Under the pieces are notes generated by a model that did not search any database, had not been told where the DNA came from, and was given only the letters and a program-made list of their open reading frames with translations. Below are positions 26,600 through 37,806 of a DNA stretch of 64,000 nt, piece after piece. The translations under genes were made by a program, and so were the position numbers. This stretch comes from JAJTFW01 sp964534995 (GTDB taxonomy: Bacteria; Bacteroidota; Bacteroidia; AKYH767-A; OLB10), in NCBI GenBank assembly GCA_964534995.1, contig CAZHSC010000003.1, positions 25,273-89,272 of the forward strand. The letters run 5' to 3'. The number at the start of each line of letters is the position of its first letter. The stretch's first letter is position 1.

Positions 26600-26715
26600 C
26601 CCACCTTCGCTGACTGTGTGCGCCAAAGCTTACTCCGTCGCTAAAGCTTTGGCGTACAAAGTTAGCGACGGCGTAAGCTATGGAGGGCACGCCCGCCTTC
26701 GCTTAAGCTATGGTG
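26600..26715. repeat. GC-rich palindromic (REP-like) repeat cluster
   Basis: Within this stretch CGCCAAAGCTT (26621-26631) is the inverse of AAGCTTTGGCG (26644-26654), and AGCTTACTCCGTCGCTAA (26628-26645, approximate) is the near-perfect inverse of TTAGCGACGGCGTAAGCT (26662-26679). A degenerate direct unit (cg)TAAGCTnTGG recurs at about 26642, 26672 and 26703. The rest of the 390-bp gap between 26497 and 26889 holds only the promoter of the next gene. Resembles REP/BIME-like or other small dispersed palindromic elements; identity unproven. Confidence 0.6.
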
Positions 26716-26842
26716 AGAAAACATGACATTTTCTGATCCACCTTGTTTGTATTCCGGGTTGAACCGGCATTCCTAAATTGGGATGAAATCAACAAGGCTC
26801 TGTTTTTTGATAAGATTTTTAAAATTTTAACATTAAAATATT

Positions 26843-26871
26843 TTGTCATTAGAAATTTAATTTTACTTTTG
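26843..26871 (+). promoter_or_regulatory. Bacteroidetes promoter TTG-N18-TACTTTTG
   Basis: TTG 26843-26845, 18-nt spacer, TACTTTTG 26864-26871, then 17 nt to the ATG of the small secreted protein at 26889. Both elements match. Confidence 0.65.
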
Positions 26872-26888
26872 ATTCAACTTTACGACCC

Positions 26889-27290
26889 ATGAAAACTATA
26901 CAATTTCACCATGGTCTTTTAACAATTTTATTCTCGGCAACGACACTCCTTTTACAGGGACAAACACCTTCTGATGCGTATGTGCTGATTTCACCTGACA
27001 CCGGTAATAATGTAAAGGGTGTTATGCATATCACTTTACCGGATACCAATAACATTGCAGCCATTGAAATTAAGCTGGGCAGTACCGATGGCGGCTACGA
27101 CTTAGCGAATTATACTTTTAGTTATGATGTTACCGGATCATTGCCTGCGGGATATGTATGGATGAGAGATGGTTTTAAATTGATTCTTTCGATTGGGTCT
27201 TATCCTGTCAGTGATCTTCAGTTTGGACGAGTGCGTATGCAAAGAAATGATGGGGGATGGGGGGATGAGTTTGCCTTTGTGAGGAATTGA
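26889..27290 (+). CDS. Small secreted protein, unknown
   Basis: A 133-residue protein with a signal peptide (MKTIQFHHGLLTILFSATTLLLQG). The mature part is beta-strand rich (VLISPDTGNNVKGVMHITL, IAAIEIKLGSTDGGYDLANY) and contains no cysteine. I do not recognise a family; it resembles a single Ig-like/cohesin-like beta sandwich without a sorting tail. It has its own promoter and a weak hairpin after its stop, and precedes the giant glycoside-hydrolase/beta-helix locus. Confidence 0.6.
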   Translation: MKTIQFHHGLLTILFSATTLLLQGQTPSDAYVLISPDTGNNVKGVMHITLPDTNNIAAIEIKLGSTDGGYDLANYTFSYDVTGSLPAGYVWMRDGFKLILSIGSYPVSDLQFGRVRMQRNDGGWGDEFAFVRN

Positions 27291-27294
27291 GTTT

Positions 27295-27322
27295 CTTGTC
27301 TACTTTATCGGAAGACAAGATT
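27295..27322 (+). terminator. Possible weak terminator
   Basis: CTTGTCT (27295-27301) pairs with AGACAAG (27313-27319) around an 11-nt loop and is followed by ATTTTC. Located 5 nt after the small secreted protein gene. Short T-run. Confidence 0.35.
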
Positions 27323-27460
27323 TTCAGGATGTGTGACATTTAAGTGGATGTGGTTTGTTTGAACGGCTCTAAAAAGAGGTCGATAGTTGATTATCATCAT
27401 TAGTCTGTAATTGTATATTCTAGTACGTAATTGATATCACCCATCAAAAACATGTAAACC

Positions 27461-30400
27461 ATGAATCATTTCGTCTATTTCTTAAGAAAGACCTTTCTCC
27501 AAGGTGTTTTCAAATTTCTTGCGTGTGTAATTCTTTTGTTGTTCTTTTCTACTTCATTATTCGCCGGCAACTACACATGGAACGGCACCATTAACAGCGA
27601 TTATTCAAATACAGGTAACTGGTCGCCTTCTGGAACTCCCGGGACTAACGACACCATCACCATCAATTCCGGGAAACCTAACCTGGAACTGGATCAAGAT
27701 AGAACCGTGAATCGGCTTATTCTCTAAGGGAGCACAATAGATTTAGATACCAATGAATTGCATGTCACACAACGGGCATCCTTTAATGGTGGTGATGTCA
27801 TTGGAGAGTCATTAAAACTGAGAGGAACTTATGCTTTCTTTCAGGGAACAGATTTTAATTGTACCTTAGATGTTGTGGTAGGACAAATAAAGTTTTCCGG
27901 CGGTACATTTGACCAGACCGGATCCTTTGAACAAAACGGCGGGGCCAGCGGTTGGGGTGAGGGCGGTTGCGTGTTTAATGCTGAAGTAACTATTAAGAAT
28001 ACAGGAGCTACTTACCTGCGAATGGGAGAAAGTGAAGGAGATGTTTTTAATGATGTCGTTCATTTCTATTCTACCAACGTTTATGCGCTTCAATTGGCAT
28101 ATGGTGATACAACGATTTACAATAATGCTGTTTATTTAAATAGTACCGGAAATGGAGGAATATCATTTTGTGCAAGCCTGGATACAAATCATGTGGGTTA
28201 TGCCCTTTTTGCACTGGAAGGAGAAATCCTTACCGGTAGCTCCGGATTTACTGCTGGTAATATTAATATGAAGCATCTTTTGTATGAATCCACCAATAGT
28301 GCAAACCTGACCGGTAGCGGTACCTCTACCCTTACCTTGAGCGAGAGTAATTTCGCCGGAAAAGTTAACTTTGCCTCCACAAATATTTATGTAAAGACAA
28401 CTGTATTCAATGATAGTACGCTGTTGGTGAGAAGCGGAGCCACATCATCTCAAAGTTGGTCAGGAGGTAATATTTTCAAAGGCGTTACTACGATTTCCAG
28501 TACTTTTTCGAGCAACACCAGTTATACATTTACACTGGCTTTAGATAGCGGTGATGTATTTGAGAAGGATGTGTATTTCAACACCCAAATTCTTACAATG
28601 AGAGTCGCATTTAAGGGAACCACTAAATTTTATGGAGATGTAAACATCAATAGCTCTAAAGTTGTATTCAATGCAGGAAGAGGTATTTTCATGTGCTCAG
28701 GAGAAATGAACCAAAGTATAGGCGGGAGTGCTGCTTATCTATTAGGGAAATTACACCTAAATAAGGAAGCGGGCAAGGTGGAAATGATGCGATCTTGTAC
28801 CATTGATAGCAGTTTGACATTGAGTGGTGGCTTATTACAAACGGATTCTCTTATTTCTCTAAAATCTCCGGTGACTACAACCGGCTCCTCTGCCAATAGT
28901 TTCATTGATGGCCCTGTGAAAAAAACCGGAAATTCAGCGTTTGTTTTCCCTATTGGAGATCAGGGCAAGTACCGGCCCTTAACTATATCTGCTCCATCAC
29001 AGGCGACAGATGCTTTTTCTGCGCAGTACTTCTATAGCCCTCAGCAGGCAGGTACATCAACTGATACTACTATAGGGGAAATCAGTCCATGCAATTATTG
29101 GGATTTGCAACGCAAAACAGGCACCAGCAATGTCTATGTGACTTTGAGCTGGGATTCTATTGGCTGTTGCGTGCTGGATTCTTCCAATATAAAAGTGATT
29201 AACTGGAATAATTCTGTCTGGAAGGATCTGGGCAAAGGTAGTCTTGGCGGCAATGCAAATACGGGTCAAATTACTTCAGCTATTGTTCCATATACTTATG
29301 GATTAATTACAATAGGGACAAATCCTATCATTATTAAAGATATCTTTCCTGTGGTAGATAGAAACAAAACTGATGAAGGCTGGTATCATTCTTTTGTTGC
29401 GGAAGACCCCATTTACGGCTACAATGGAAGCAATACCATTGAACCGGGAAAAAGTTGGCAGGATTATGCGAACGTAGATCTCTTGAAAGAGAAAAATGTG
29501 AAGTCCTTACGAATACCTTCCGGCACCACTGCCAACTATTGGGATTGGAGGGAAGGATGGTTTTTAAAGGAGCATGAACTCCCTGAGGGATGGTTGTACG
29601 AAAAGGAAAAATATAAAGCTGCCAACATCAGTGGAAATGAAATGATAAACATTAAACCACATGTAGATGAGTTGGGTGCTGCACCTGTTTATCTTTTTAA
29701 CATGCTCACCTCCGATTTTCATTATCAATTGGCAAGTTTGTATAGAGCACATCAAATTAACTTGCCTGTAAAATTTGTAGAATTGGGCAATGAGTTTTAT
29801 CTGAATGAAGCACACCATCGCAGTAAATTTCCAAACGCGAGTGACTATGCCGTAGCCTGCAATGACTGGACAAGTCAATTAAAAGCTATAGCACCTTTTG
29901 CTGACGTGAAAGTGGCCGTGATTGGATGTGATGGTGGCGATGATTCACCGGGTAGAAGAAGATTATGGCTGGAGAGAGTGCTTGCCAACTTAGATCCGCA
30001 AGCCCAAATTGATGCTATAACTATTCATCAATATTATGGAAATGGATTAGGAAGTCAGCCTTTTAGTGGAAGTGCCGGTAGTCTTAAGACCATGCTTTCC
30101 CGGCCATTTAAAGAAATAGAACTGTTAATTGGTCATGAACTAAATCTCATCAATGACTTCAATGAAGGACCTCTTTCAGCATTTCCATTGAAAACCTGGA
30201 TTACTGAGTTTAATTTACGCACCTCAGGTCATGGAAGCACGGGCACATGGGCACATGGCTTGTTTCATGCTGCAATGGCATTGAGTTATCTGGAATCGCA
30301 AAATATCACATCGATTATTTCACATACTATGAGTAGTGATGTGCTTTTCGGAAATATTTTTGATTCAAATAATGGATTTGCCACTTATGCTCAAAATGGC

Positions 30401-33400
30401 AATTACCCACCCACGACCAAACAAAATGAATATACCGCTTTAGGAGCAGCTTTTAATCAAATTGCCAAAGCTGCCCGCTATGCAACGGACGCATATAAAG
30501 TTGATTTTACCGGTATAGACGACCAGGATTTACCCTATCTCTATAATACAGGTGTTAATACCACTTCTGTAAGAGAGGTGTATGCCTGGCTCTTTGAAAG
30601 TGCTGCCGGCAATGAACTTATTGTGTTAAACCTGGGTGGTAATTCTTTTCATATGTATTTAGATGATATTTTTCAATCTGTCGGTCTTTCTACACACCCC
30701 ATTCGTTATGAAAGGTTAATCAGTGTTGACATTACGGGCGGAATAACGGGAAGCCCTGTAACAAGTATTCCGCCAACTCCCGTTGGTTATGATAATTATT
30801 ATCTGATTACGAGCAATGAACTTCCGGTTGCAACAAATTCAAACGGAACATTTGTTCCAATTTCAAATTACTCCCTAACCCGCATCTCACAAAAACTTCC
30901 CGGATTTATTTTGAATGTTACGGATGATCATATTTGTACAAGTACCAGTACTGAACCCTCTACTACCTCAATAGTAATTACCGGTGGTGTTTCTCCGTAT
31001 ACTATAGTTGAAACATCTCCTAATAGTAGTACAAGCTACTCCCAGCCCGATTCTGTTATAGCATTTACAGCACATCAAACAAACACAGGAGTTTACACGA
31101 TTACAGTTACCGATGCGAATAATTCAACTGCAACTGCAACGATTACAGTTGATACGCGTCCAATAGTTAATGTAACCTCCAATCCTACTTCAGGCAATTG
31201 CAATACATCATTCCAGTTAACAGCATCAATCAACCCGGCGCCTTCAAATTATGAGTATTAAACCTACTTATGGACACCTTCTACCGGATTGGAAACATTT
31301 AACGGATCATGTAATCCGGGAGGAGTAACTCCAATGTGTTCTACTATTGTGGTAAACCCAGAGCAAACAACTTCCTATCAGGTGTATGTGTTTGATGGTA
31401 CATGCTGGAGCCGGAGTAGTGAGTATGAGATACTGCGAGCACCCGTAAATCATGTGGATATTGGCGAAGATCTTACGGTTTGTTCAGATGGTGTTACTGG
31501 GCCAACTATTAAACTAAGCGCAATCCTTGATTCAGACCCAACCATAACTATTAGTGGAACTTATAATTGGACTATTTCCGGAACGTCCGGTAATATTCCT
31601 AATTGTTCCACGGATTGTGAAATACTATTACCTGCAACAATTGGGGAAACATATACAATAACGCTATCTCTTTTAGAAAGTGGATTTCCATGTTCAATTC
31701 CCGACGTAATGGAAGTTTATGTTACAGAATGTTGCGATTGTATATCAAATTCAATTTCTTTAAATCCAAGTCAAGGAACGACAGTTGAAAATCATGTTTT
31801 CTCAAGCCAGCTTTCTCAACAAATGTTAAATCCATATTTCCTAAAAGCGAATGAAGATTTTGAGCCTATTTATGATATTAAAGGATGGATTCCCGTTGTT
31901 TATCCGAACACGTCTCAAACACCAAACAGCAATACCATTTGCATCAACGGAGATTTAATAATTGACCGGGATATAGCGTTTCGTGATGTCATTTTAAGGA
32001 TGAATGAGAATAGTAAAATTAGAATTTTAGATGATCATTTACTCATTTTGCAAGGATGTAGTATTAAAAGTTGCGACAGAACTATTCCTGCTGCTATGTG
32101 GGATGGAATCGAAGCGGAAAGGTTACTTGATAAACGGGAACCTCGACTTTTTATTGACCAAAGTAGCACAAACAGAACCTCTATTTCTGAAGCTAAAAGT
32201 GCTATTTCTTTAAAAAACGGAGCAGAATACATCATTGAAAACACTGATTTCACCAATAATTATGTGGATATTGATGTGGCCGATTATGGGAATGTAATTC
32301 AACAAAACACTATTACCGGCACATCCAAAAAACTTTTCTCCGTCCACTCCAATACCTTTTCCAACTCGGTGGACCCGCTACTTCCTCCTTATGATAATGT
32401 GCATAAATTCGCCGCCATCCGTCTGGATGATGTGGAGCGGTTTGTGTTAGGGGATTCAACCGACGAGGCTCACAGAAATTCAATTAACAATTCAATTTAT
32501 GGAATTCGTGCGATGAACTCCGGTTTTGAAGTATATAATACCGGGTTTAGTGATATAGAAAATTTAGATAATTGGTCAACGAAAACATTGGCCGGAAGCG
32601 CGATTTATGGAGATGGCTTTAACGATGGTGCGGATAGAAATGTGTTGATTGGAGCTACGACAGCGGGTACAGGATTCAGAAATGTTTTTAATTCATCTGT
32701 GAATGGTATTGTTTCGGTTGGAGAAACGAACTTGAAGGTGTTTAATAATGAATTTGGTAGTGGTAGTACCAATGAACGACTTGTGAATTATGGAATATGG
32801 ACACATGGTAGTAATAAAAAATCTGTTTATATCACTCGCGGAAATGAGTTTTATGATTACTATGTTGGCATCAGGAGTTTTGGGATTCATCCGGATGGTA
32901 TCTATCATATAGGATTTAATAATTTTTTCAACGCCTATATCCCAAATTGGAGTGTAGTGAATTCTTTTCAGGGTACAGCTATTCATATGTCGAATAGTTA
33001 TGTACCACCATCTTTTATTGGTCAATCAGAAGTTCCTCCAATTAATATTTACAACAATGAAATTGGACAAATAAATGATGAAGCTGAAATTGAACCAAGA
33101 ATAGGGATTTTCACCTCTAATATTTATCAACCTATCATCCAAAACAACAATATTTATTATTTCAGAGCAGCACAGGTGTCTAAACCGCATAGCATTGGTA
33201 TCTGGGCACAAAACTGTATTGCACCAAGAGTAGCAGGGAATTTAATTTTGGAGCACCAAAATATTAATCAAGGTTATGGTGCTAACCTCATTGGTATGAA
33301 GTTCGACCGAAATATTAATCCTTGTATTGGCAGCCAAAGTATTACAGAAAATTTAGGCTATGGAGTAAGTTTTTGGGACAATAACGGTCAGGTGACCTTA

Positions 33401-34432
33401 TCTACCAATCAATTTACAAACTGCGACCATGGCGTAAATTTAGACTGGGCAGAAATCGGCACACAAGGTGACCCCGACCGAACCGATGATAATGAATGGG
33501 TCGATCGAAGTGTTAGTCCGGTTCTGAACCGCGTGAATGGTCTTACTCAAAGTAATCTTCCAATTACCTGGTATTATCAACCTACACCAAATGCATTTTC
33601 GCCACTGCCGAGTACGATTGTCGACGATCAAGACATTAATCCTAATCTACCAATTTTAGATTGTCCAATTATTCAAAATGTTGCCCCTCGCAATCAGACT
33701 TTTGGATATGTTATTGGCGACTCCGCCCGATATGAAGAGAACTATCAGAGTAGTTTCAGCTACAGTGCAAAAATGATAACCTACAAAATTTTAAAACGGG
33801 ACAACTCGCTCATGGAAATGGAAGATGAGACGGATGAATCGTTTATAGATTTTTACAATGCTATGAGTCAAAGCAATATAGAAAAATACGATTCCGTTGC
33901 GCTTTTAATTACACAGGGCGAATTTGCTGTTGCTGCTGCATTACTGGCAGGTATTGAAGATACCAATGACCAGGAAACTTACCTTACAAATTTTTATACA
34001 CTCTACCTTACAAAAATTGCGTATGATTCCTTGTTAAGTAATGCGGATAGTTCGTTGCTAATTGAAATAGCCTATTCTCATTCACTATTGTATGGAGATG
34101 CAGTATACCTGGCCCGTAACACTCTGTTTCTTGAAATTCATGATGAAACACTTGAAAGCAATTTAAGAAGAGCTTTTATTAGTAAACTTCCTGAGAATAA
34201 TAATTTATCAACTCAACCCAATCCTGCGTCTTTACTAACTCAAGTAAGGCTGAACGATGAAGAATATTCCGGTAGAGTGCAGTTGCTAGATGGACATGTT
34301 CAGTTGATAATAGATCGTAACCTCCAAAATGGATGGTTAGATGTAAAGAATTTGAATCCGGGAATTTACTTTATAAAAACGTTTGGTGAAGGAACTTCAC
34401 CGTTATTGTGTAAGCTTGTAATTATCCGATGA
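27461..34432 (+). pseudogene. Giant T9SS surface protein (G8-like/GH-A/Ig/beta-helix) with two in-frame TAA codons
   Basis: One 2,324-codon frame is interrupted by TAA at codon 89 (27725-27727) and codon 1267 (31259-31261); there is no frame change, and sequence reads coherently across both (NRLIL, stop, GSTIDLDTNEL; APSNYEY, stop, TYLWTPSTG). Signal peptide at 1-36, then a beta-solenoid start (GNYTWNGTINSDYSNTGNW). About 630-1050 is a clan GH-A-like TIM barrel: acid/base candidate Glu778 in VELGNEFYL and nucleophile candidate Glu916 in WITEFN, resembling arabinofuranosidase/GH79-like enzymes. Ig-like domains follow (SVTSIP to TVTDANNSTATATITV), then a right-handed beta-helix region and a T9SS type A tail (TQPNPASLL, NLNPGIYFIKTF). 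Internal restarts at the TTG codons 27758 and 31289 are the only way to get long fragments, and these would lack signal peptides. Real decay or sequence error. Confidence 0.72.
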
Positions 34433-34440
34433 CATAGACA

Positions 34441-35964
34441 ATGAAAAGTGTAGCCGTACTTGCTTTCTTTCTTTTTACTACCATTTCTTTGTATGCGCAA
34501 AAATACAAAGGGAATGTATGGTGTTTTGGGGATTCAGCTGGAATTGACTGGGCAAATCCTAATTCTCCAATATTTTTTAGATCGATGATGCATGGAAGGA
34601 GTGGCACGGCAAGTATTAGCGATAGTAGTGGGAATTTAATATTATATTCTGGTTATAAGCGTGAACCAGCAAATAATCGTGGATGGATATTAAATAAATT
34701 CCATCAATTAGTACCCAATGGTGACACGTTGTATTTTCAAGATTGGTATCATTCTGTCATCCTTCTTCCAAGTGTAAATGATTCAATAATTTATTTGTTT
34801 TCAGTTAGTGTTACAAATATTCAAACCTATGGCCTTTATTACAGCACGGTCAATTACAAAGCTAATAGTGATTCCGGAATTGTTACACAAAAAAATATCC
34901 AGTTAAACAACCTTCCGGCATTTGATGGATTGGCTACTGTCAGGCATGGAAACGGACTGGATTGGTGGGTAATATTTAAGGATTATGACCCTACACCGCC
35001 TTACACTTTAAGCAGTAAATTTTATATCTATTTGGTCGATGCAAATGGGCCCGCACTTCATCATACCCAGACGGTCGGAACTGTTTTTAATGATGGAGGA
35101 GGGCATTCACTTTTTAATACAGATGGCTCTAAATTTTACTTGTGTACTTGGGGAGGTGCCATTGAATATTTTGATTTTAACAGATGCAATGGTTATTTTT
35201 CAAATCCAACAGTAATTGAACCAACAAGAAGCGCTCAACCTTATCCTTATTATAACTCATTGGCTTTATCTCCTGATGAAACAAAGCTGTATGTGTCTGC
35301 ATATTCTCAATACAACTCATTAGGCGGTACCGATTCTTTGTACCAGTTTGATTTAACAGCGGCTAATATTTCTGTCAGTAAAACACATATTTATGGCGCA
35401 CCAAATACTTATGTTGGACTTGGAGCATTAAGAAAGGCTCCTGATGATAATATATACTTAGCTGCTACTTATTTAAATTATTACCCGTATCAGGACACTT
35501 CTTACAACGTTTATAACACCCACCTTTCCGTCATCAACCAACCCGATTCACTCGGCCTTGCCTGCGATTTTCAACCCTTCAGCTTTTACCTCGGGGGTGC
35601 CAGAACATATAACGGCCTTCCCAACAATCCCGATTACGAACTCGGCGCCTGGGTGGGTTCTCCTTGCGATACGCTGAGTGTGGGTGTGGATGATTTTCAA
35701 CCCCCAAAGCAAACGTTTTTTCAAGCCTGGTATAATAGTGAGTGGAATATGATTCACGTAAACGCCTCTAAACTTAAAGGTAGAACGGGAAGTTTGCGCT
35801 TGTTTGATATGGAGGGGAGGTTGGTGTATGAGAAAAAAATTGAGGTGAAAGCGGGAGGGTATGTAACGGGAGAGATACCGATGAATGCGGTCGTGAATGG
35901 AGTTTATCTTGTCAATTTAATAACTGATTCGGAAAGTGTTTCGTCTAAGATTGTTAAATTTTAG
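34441..35964 (+). CDS. Secreted T9SS cargo protein, beta-propeller-like
   Basis: A 507-residue exported protein starting 8 bp after the giant gene's stop. Signal peptide MKSVAVLAFFLFTTISLYAQ; the mature part opens with YKGNVWCFGDSAGIDW, a start typical of Bacteroidetes gliding-associated propeller proteins, and has repeated strand pairs (GNLILYSGY, SKFYLCTWGG, ETKLYVSAYSQYNS) compatible with a propeller. The last about 70 residues (GSLRLFDMEGRLVYEKKIEV, NGVYLVNLITDS, SSKIVKF) are a T9SS type A tail. No enzymatic motif seen. Probably cotranscribed with the giant gene. Confidence 0.75.
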   Translation: MKSVAVLAFFLFTTISLYAQKYKGNVWCFGDSAGIDWANPNSPIFFRSMMHGRSGTASISDSSGNLILYSGYKREPANNRGWILNKFHQLVPNGDTLYFQDWYHSVILLPSVNDSIIYLFSVSVTNIQTYGLYYSTVNYKANSDSGIVTQKNIQLNNLPAFDGLATVRHGNGLDWWVIFKDYDPTPPYTLSSKFYIYLVDANGPALHHTQTVGTVFNDGGGHSLFNTDGSKFYLCTWGGAIEYFDFNRCNGYFSNPTVIEPTRSAQPYPYYNSLALSPDETKLYVSAYSQYNSLGGTDSLYQFDLTAANISVSKTHIYGAPNTYVGLGALRKAPDDNIYLAATYLNYYPYQDTSYNVYNTHLSVINQPDSLGLACDFQPFSFYLGGARTYNGLPNNPDYELGAWVGSPCDTLSVGVDDFQPPKQTFFQAWYNSEWNMIHVNASKLKGRTGSLRLFDMEGRLVYEKKIEVKAGGYVTGEIPMNAVVNGVYLVNLITDSESVSSKIVKF

Positions 35965-36068
35965 GTGAGAAACAATTTTAGTTGACAATAGTATTTTTTG
36001 CTGCTTGCTTCTGGCTTCTGGCTGCTCGCTATTTTTATTTTAAGAATTATACGTTAGAATTAATTTGA

Positions 36069-36113
36069 CTGCGCCTCTTAAAAACTCTGCGTCTCAGCGA
36101 CCTCTGCGTGAAA
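36069..36113. repeat. CTCTGCGTCTC-type intergenic repeat, left arm
   Basis: Contains CTCTGCGTCTCAGCGACC then CTCTGCGTG. Its reverse complement resembles the CACGGAG/CACAGAG series at 36218-36258, so the two form an inverted pair in the 364-bp gap between convergent genes. Such purine-strand motifs are common intergenic repeats in environmental bacterial genomes (from memory). Confidence 0.5.
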
Positions 36114-36217
36114 CCATTGATGTTGCTTTCCATTCGAAAAAAATAGATTAACGAAGAAAAATTAATTATGATTTTAGTTGCATAAAAATCTTCGTCTTGA
36201 TGTAAATTATCCTTTTT

Positions 36218-36258
36218 ACCACGGAGTCACAGAGAATTCACGGAGCAACACGGAGGAG
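36218..36258. repeat. CACGGAG/CACAGAG intergenic repeat, right arm
   Basis: Series of CACGGAG, CACAGAG, CACGGAG and CACGGAG units within 41 bp (ACCACGGAGTCACAGAG start). Inverted relative to 36069-36113. Beyond it, ATTCATTAATT is duplicated around 36300-36328. The rest of the gap holds nothing gene-like. Confidence 0.5.
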
Positions 36259-36328
36259 TTTTCATATCACAAGAATTCTAAACACTTAAAAACAATCATC
36301 AACTCATTAATTCAATAATTCATTAATT

Positions 36329-37555
36329 CTATTTTGGTGCAATATATTTTTTTTGCCTCCCTCGGTGGTTGATGTCAAAGAGCAAGGTGCCCATCACTGC
36401 TGTTAATCCATCGGAACGTTGATACCATGCCAGGCGCAAACCAATGCCTTTTGTGAAGTACTTGCGTTGTTTTTTTTGCTGAGGCAGGAAGTAAAACTCC
36501 AGTCCGGCTTTGATGGCATTGAATGCAGAGAGGTCGAAATCGGAAGTATAAAAATGGGCTGCGGGAAGATGTGCTGCTTTGGTGTTGAAATAATGCGATG
36601 CACTTTGCGTGTAGAGGCGGAGGAATGGTCCGGCGTAGAATCGGTTGGTGAACTTATAGCTGAGTTCTTCTTCAAAAGTGAGGGCCTGGATACCAAAATT
36701 ATCGGAGTAAAATCCAAACTCACTGCGCAGAATACTTCTCTTGCCGGCAAACCAGGTGTTGTGGAGGCTTGTACCATATTTCCACCGTTCATTCGGTAGT
36801 TTTTCTACCCGAAGGTCGCCGTCGTTGAAGTACACCCGGTGAAAGGGCGTACTGAGTAATCCCCGCTGATAACTGACCAAGGGAAGTACACGCATCTGCA
36901 TCCTTCTGTTGATGATGAAGGAATAGGCCGCCTGAAAATTGTATGATTGTCGCTTGTTTTCAGTAGACCATTCTTTGTAGCGTAGCCCGGCAGGATATAT
37001 CAGTCGGACAGCTTTATAGTAATCTGGATTCAATCGTCCCCAGCGGAGATCATCAAAGGAAGCGTCGAAGTAAAGGAGGAGTTGCCTCCCGCTGCTGTCT
37101 TTTTTCGTCGCGTAGCTCACCCGCAGTGGAATTGCCAGATAATCCGATTCGATGGAGATCCCCGTCCCAATGGCCAACGATTGCTCTTGTTCGCCTTTGC
37201 GTATAAGGGTACCGTTAGCATGGACTCTTCTATCTACCCTGGAGGCGGAGGAAATGACATAATCAATATTGTCGGTGGATGCGGAGGTGATGATATCAAC
37301 ACCTGCCTTCCAGTTCAGCGAGAATTGGCTTCCAATGGCATGCGTAAGCTGAAGGCTCGTGGCCTGTACGTTGAGTTTTTCGGTGCCGGCACCTCCCGTT
37401 ACCGCGCTATGTGAACCCTCCTGAAAATAGGTAGAGTAGAGGGCTTTGATTTCGGTGGGATCAATATTTTTAAACCGATAGAGGCTGTCACGCACCTGCG
37501 CTTTGCCTGAAATACCAAGGCAAATCATTCCGGCGATGATGATTTTCTTCCTCAT
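36329..37555 (-). CDS. DUF3570 outer-membrane-type protein
   Basis: A 408-residue exported protein. Signal peptide MRKKIIIAGMICLGISGKAQ, then SLYRFKNIDPTEIKALYSTYFQEGSHSAVTGGAGTEKL, followed by alternating amphipathic strands with aromatic belts (SQFSLNWKAGVDIIT, QLLLYFDASFDDLRW, RMQMRVLPLVSYQRG, LRSEFGFYSDNF), consistent with an outer-membrane beta-barrel. The arrangement matches DUF3570. Function not established; the family regularly occurs with DUF4266, ApbE and a thioredoxin, exactly as here. It starts 2 bp after the DUF4266 gene. Confidence 0.8.
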   Translation of the reverse strand: MRKKIIIAGMICLGISGKAQVRDSLYRFKNIDPTEIKALYSTYFQEGSHSAVTGGAGTEKLNVQATSLQLTHAIGSQFSLNWKAGVDIITSASTDNIDYVISSASRVDRRVHANGTLIRKGEQEQSLAIGTGISIESDYLAIPLRVSYATKKDSSGRQLLLYFDASFDDLRWGRLNPDYYKAVRLIYPAGLRYKEWSTENKRQSYNFQAAYSFIINRRMQMRVLPLVSYQRGLLSTPFHRVYFNDGDLRVEKLPNERWKYGTSLHNTWFAGKRSILRSEFGFYSDNFGIQALTFEEELSYKFTNRFYAGPFLRLYTQSASHYFNTKAAHLPAAHFYTSDFDLSAFNAIKAGLEFYFLPQQKKQRKYFTKGIGLRLAWYQRSDGLTAVMGTLLFDINHRGRQKKYIAPK

Positions 37556-37557
37556 GT

Positions 37558-37806
37558 TCAGTTGCAGCCGCAGCCCCCGCTCGTTTTTTCTCCTCCCGGA
37601 AAAATGGCACCTTCACGGATACTTTCGAAATAATCTTCAAAGGCCCTGATGGGTTTCCCGTTAATCTCCATGGCACGATCGTTCAGGTAAGCGCGTTGGT
37701 AAGGCTTCACTGTCTGACAACCATTCAGAAACAGGAGTATCCCTGTCGCCGAAAGGAGCAAAGGCACTTTATGCCGGAAGATTGGTGTACACCTGATTGT
37801 TTTCAT
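37558..37806 (-). CDS. DUF4266 lipoprotein with Cys-rich C-terminus
   Basis: An 82-residue lipoprotein: hydrophobic signal LLLSATGILLFLNGC with a lipobox LNGC (Cys about 30), then VKPYQRAYLNDRAMEI, FEDYFESIREGA and the very C-terminus GGEKTSGGCGCN. The REGA-x(n)-GGCGCN ending is the hallmark of DUF4266. The two terminal cysteines could be a redox, metal or modification site; the family function is unproven. It overlaps the ApbE gene by 38 bp and is 2 bp before the DUF3570 gene. Confidence 0.82.
   Translation of the reverse strand: MKTIRCTPIFRHKVPLLLSATGILLFLNGCQTVKPYQRAYLNDRAMEINGKPIRAFEDYFESIREGAIFPGGEKTSGGCGCN

Noticed and set aside
31289..34432. Independent beta-helix gene starting at TTG 31289
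   Set aside because: Same frame as the preceding segment with only a TAA between, no signal peptide and no promoter; better explained as part of the giant gene.
4328..34432. Alternative genetic code explaining in-frame stops
   Set aside because: TAA, TAG and TGA all end other genes in the window at expected family lengths, so recoding of a whole codon is not supported.
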